A DNA stretch of 64,000 nucleotides from Pirellulaceae bacterium. Lineage in GTDB: Bacteria > Planctomycetota > Planctomycetia > Pirellulales > Pirellulaceae. The stretch is from assembly GCA_020852965.1 (NCBI GenBank), contig JADYZV010000011.1:1-64000 (forward strand), read 5' to 3'. Below are positions 62,929-64,000 of the stretch, piece by piece (positions within the stretch are counted from its first letter, which is position 1; each line of letters begins with the position of its first letter). A model generated the notes under the pieces. The model was not told the DNA's origin. It worked only from the letters and a program-made list of their open reading frames with translations, and searched no databases. The position numbers and the translations under genes were made by a program.

Positions 62929-63700
62929 GATTGGGCCCTTGCAGATTTCTTGTCATATCCTGCCTCCTTGTCGGGCATTGCAGGTGCTTGCGAATGCGAC
63001 GCGTCCTACGAGACATTTTGCGCAGGGCTGGCCTCATTGCAAAGGGCAGCAAGAGAGTTGCGAGTAAGGCCAGAATAAGTGGAAGGTCCAGCAGTGACCA
63101 GACCCCTTCATCGGCTACGACTTGCAAACTAGGAATGCGCGTTCCGATGAATGTGAAAACAAGTGTGCCAGGGAGTATTCCAAGATGCGTCGTCCACCAG
63201 AAGGTCACTAGGGGAATGCGAGCCACGCCAGCACCATAGTTGACGAGCGTAAAGGGGGCGTGTCCGAAACGCAGAAGCAGCAAATAGAACGCACCTTCGC
63301 GACGAAACCGGCGCGCAAGCTTCCTTAGTTTCACCGTGCCGACTCGACGCTGAATCAACTCGCGAGCGAAGTAGCGGCCAATGAAGAAAGAGACCACGGC
63401 AGCCGACGTCAAGCCAATTTCTACCATAGCAACCGCAGGCCACAGCCCCAAGAGCCAGCCCGCAACCACCGACTTTCCCGCCGTACCGGGAACGAGTGAC
63501 AGTACGGCATACGCAAATACTCCCTGGCACCAGAACACCAGTGGCCTGCGTGCGAATTGCTCTCGAAGCTGTCGCTCGCTTTCGACGATCCACTGCCAAT
63601 TGGGCGCGTACCGAATACCCAGACCGACCGTTGTCACGGCCAGGATGAAGAATAATGTAATCAGTATGCGTCGCGAAAGCATATTAACGTTTAAGCCCAT
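62921..63700 (-). CDS. VTT-domain (TVP38/TMEM64/DedA-like) membrane protein
   Basis: 259 residues with an N-terminal helix and about five further spans. The VTT/SNARE-associated core is visible: LVPGTAGKSVVAGWLLGLWP, the basic-loop segment FYLLLLRFGHAPFTLVNYGA and IPLVTFWWTTHLGILPGTLV. DedA/TVP38 proteins are linked to lipid scrambling and membrane homeostasis, consistent with co-transcription with cdsA. A Lys/Arg-rich C-terminal tail follows. The ATG at 63682 is an alternative start. Confidence 0.87.
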   Translation of the reverse strand: MGLNVNMLSRRILITLFFILAVTTVGLGIRYAPNWQWIVESERQLREQFARRPLVFWCQGVFAYAVLSLVPGTAGKSVVAGWLLGLWPAVAMVEIGLTSAAVVSFFIGRYFARELIQRRVGTVKLRKLARRFRREGAFYLLLLRFGHAPFTLVNYGAGVARIPLVTFWWTTHLGILPGTLVFTFIGTRIPSLQVVADEGVWSLLDLPLILALLATLLLPFAMRPALRKMSRRTRRIRKHLQCPTRRQDMTRNLQGPNHV

Positions 63701-63926
63701 CTATCGACTCCAAGCTTCTACGAGCGCCGTTTCGCACTTTCGCACAGTGTGCATGAGTAGCTGTACCCCTGCCGCACATGCATCATGACCGTCGACGGTT
63801 GCTAGCATTCAACATGCAAATATTGGTCCCACGTTGGCTAGAGTCTAACCTTTTGGCGAACTTCAGACGTTCTCCCAGCGCAATTGGGCAGACCAGAGCC
63901 TGCACTGCGGAGCCCGATTCCCAACA

Positions 63927-64000
63927 TTAGCGACTGGCGATGGACCGCCGGAAGAGGGCTAGCGCGGCGGCAAAAAATCCGAAGGCCATGAGTGCCACCG
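63927..64000 (-). CDS. 3' end of a gene with a C-terminal membrane anchor (partial)
   Basis: The last 24 codons of a minus-strand frame entering from beyond the window read VALMAFGFFAAALALFRRSI-ASR and stop at TAA 63927-63929. A hydrophobic span followed by basic residues is typical of a C-terminal anchor or sorting signal (PEP-CTERM-like in plan, though the PEP motif would lie outside the window). Family unknown. The 226 bases between this stop and the VTT gene are empty. Confidence 0.45.
   Translation of the reverse strand, partial: VALMAFGFFAAALALFRRSIASR

Overview
The window looks like a chromosomal segment of a planctomycete, probably Pirellulales (Rhodopirellula/Blastopirellula-like). 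The inference rests on lineage-typical families: three DUF1501 proteins plus a fourth broken copy, two large PSCyt1/DUF1549/DUF1553 cytochrome-type proteins, a PSCyt/WD40 protein, DUF1080 domains and a PQQ-propeller protein with EF-hands. No rRNA or ribosomal operon is present, so the placement is inference from gene content.

Layout. 0.2-9.8 kb: a transposase scrap, then a minus-strand unit that in transcription order is DUF1501, a giant PSCyt1/DUF1549/DUF1553 protein, a PSCyt/WD40 protein and a secreted M14 carboxypeptidase. 10.0-10.6 kb: a four-copy 58-bp tandem repeat, a perfect 21-bp hairpin and a truncated DUF1501 gene. 11-20.8 kb: a TolC-type lipoprotein, a DUF1080 protein between two gene remnants, a glucose/sorbosone-dehydrogenase-like multihaem protein, an esterase and another DUF1501. 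21.5-24 kb: rny-ymdB. 24.3-28.5 kb: a PaaK-like adenylate-forming enzyme, a lipoprotein and a beta-helix protein. 28.9-30.2 kb: a CAU tRNA with a decayed integrase running into its 3' end and a decayed antitoxin-like gene, the footprint of an old integrated element. 30.3-36.0 kb: a minus-strand unit of small membrane protein, sodium/solute symporter, PhyH dioxygenase, propeller glycosidase-like protein and PQQ-propeller protein. 36.4-40.9 kb: a PSCyt1 + DUF1501 pair.

41.1-61 kb is an anaerobic energy island. A secreted cytochrome c'-like protein and a solo cyclic-nucleotide-binding protein lead into a complete group-3b-type cytoplasmic [NiFe] hydrogenase (beta, gamma, delta and alpha subunits) with its endopeptidase and the full maturation set hypA, B, F, C, D, E. 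Opposite them lie a dihydroorotate-dehydrogenase-like protein, pyruvate:ferredoxin oxidoreductase, a tandem universal stress protein and an RCK potassium channel. Together they suggest fermentative pyruvate oxidation, with reduced ferredoxin/NAD(P)H balanced through H2. The window ends with a phospholipid-synthesis unit (VTT protein, CdsA, CDP-alcohol phosphatidyltransferase) and the 3' end of one more gene.

The most unusual layer is the non-coding one. At least four small palindromic element families recur: a 94-bp inverted-repeat element (two copies, one supplying the ymdB stop codon), a roughly 110-130-bp hairpin element (two copies plus a degenerate tandem array), a REP-like CGACGC-TCC-GCGTCG element (including one inside a WD40 reading frame), and a composite of 58-bp unit plus giant hairpin found at 10.0-10.3 kb and, inside a 435-bp element with inverted ends, between hypA and hypB. 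Two of these families interrupt the hyp maturation genes.
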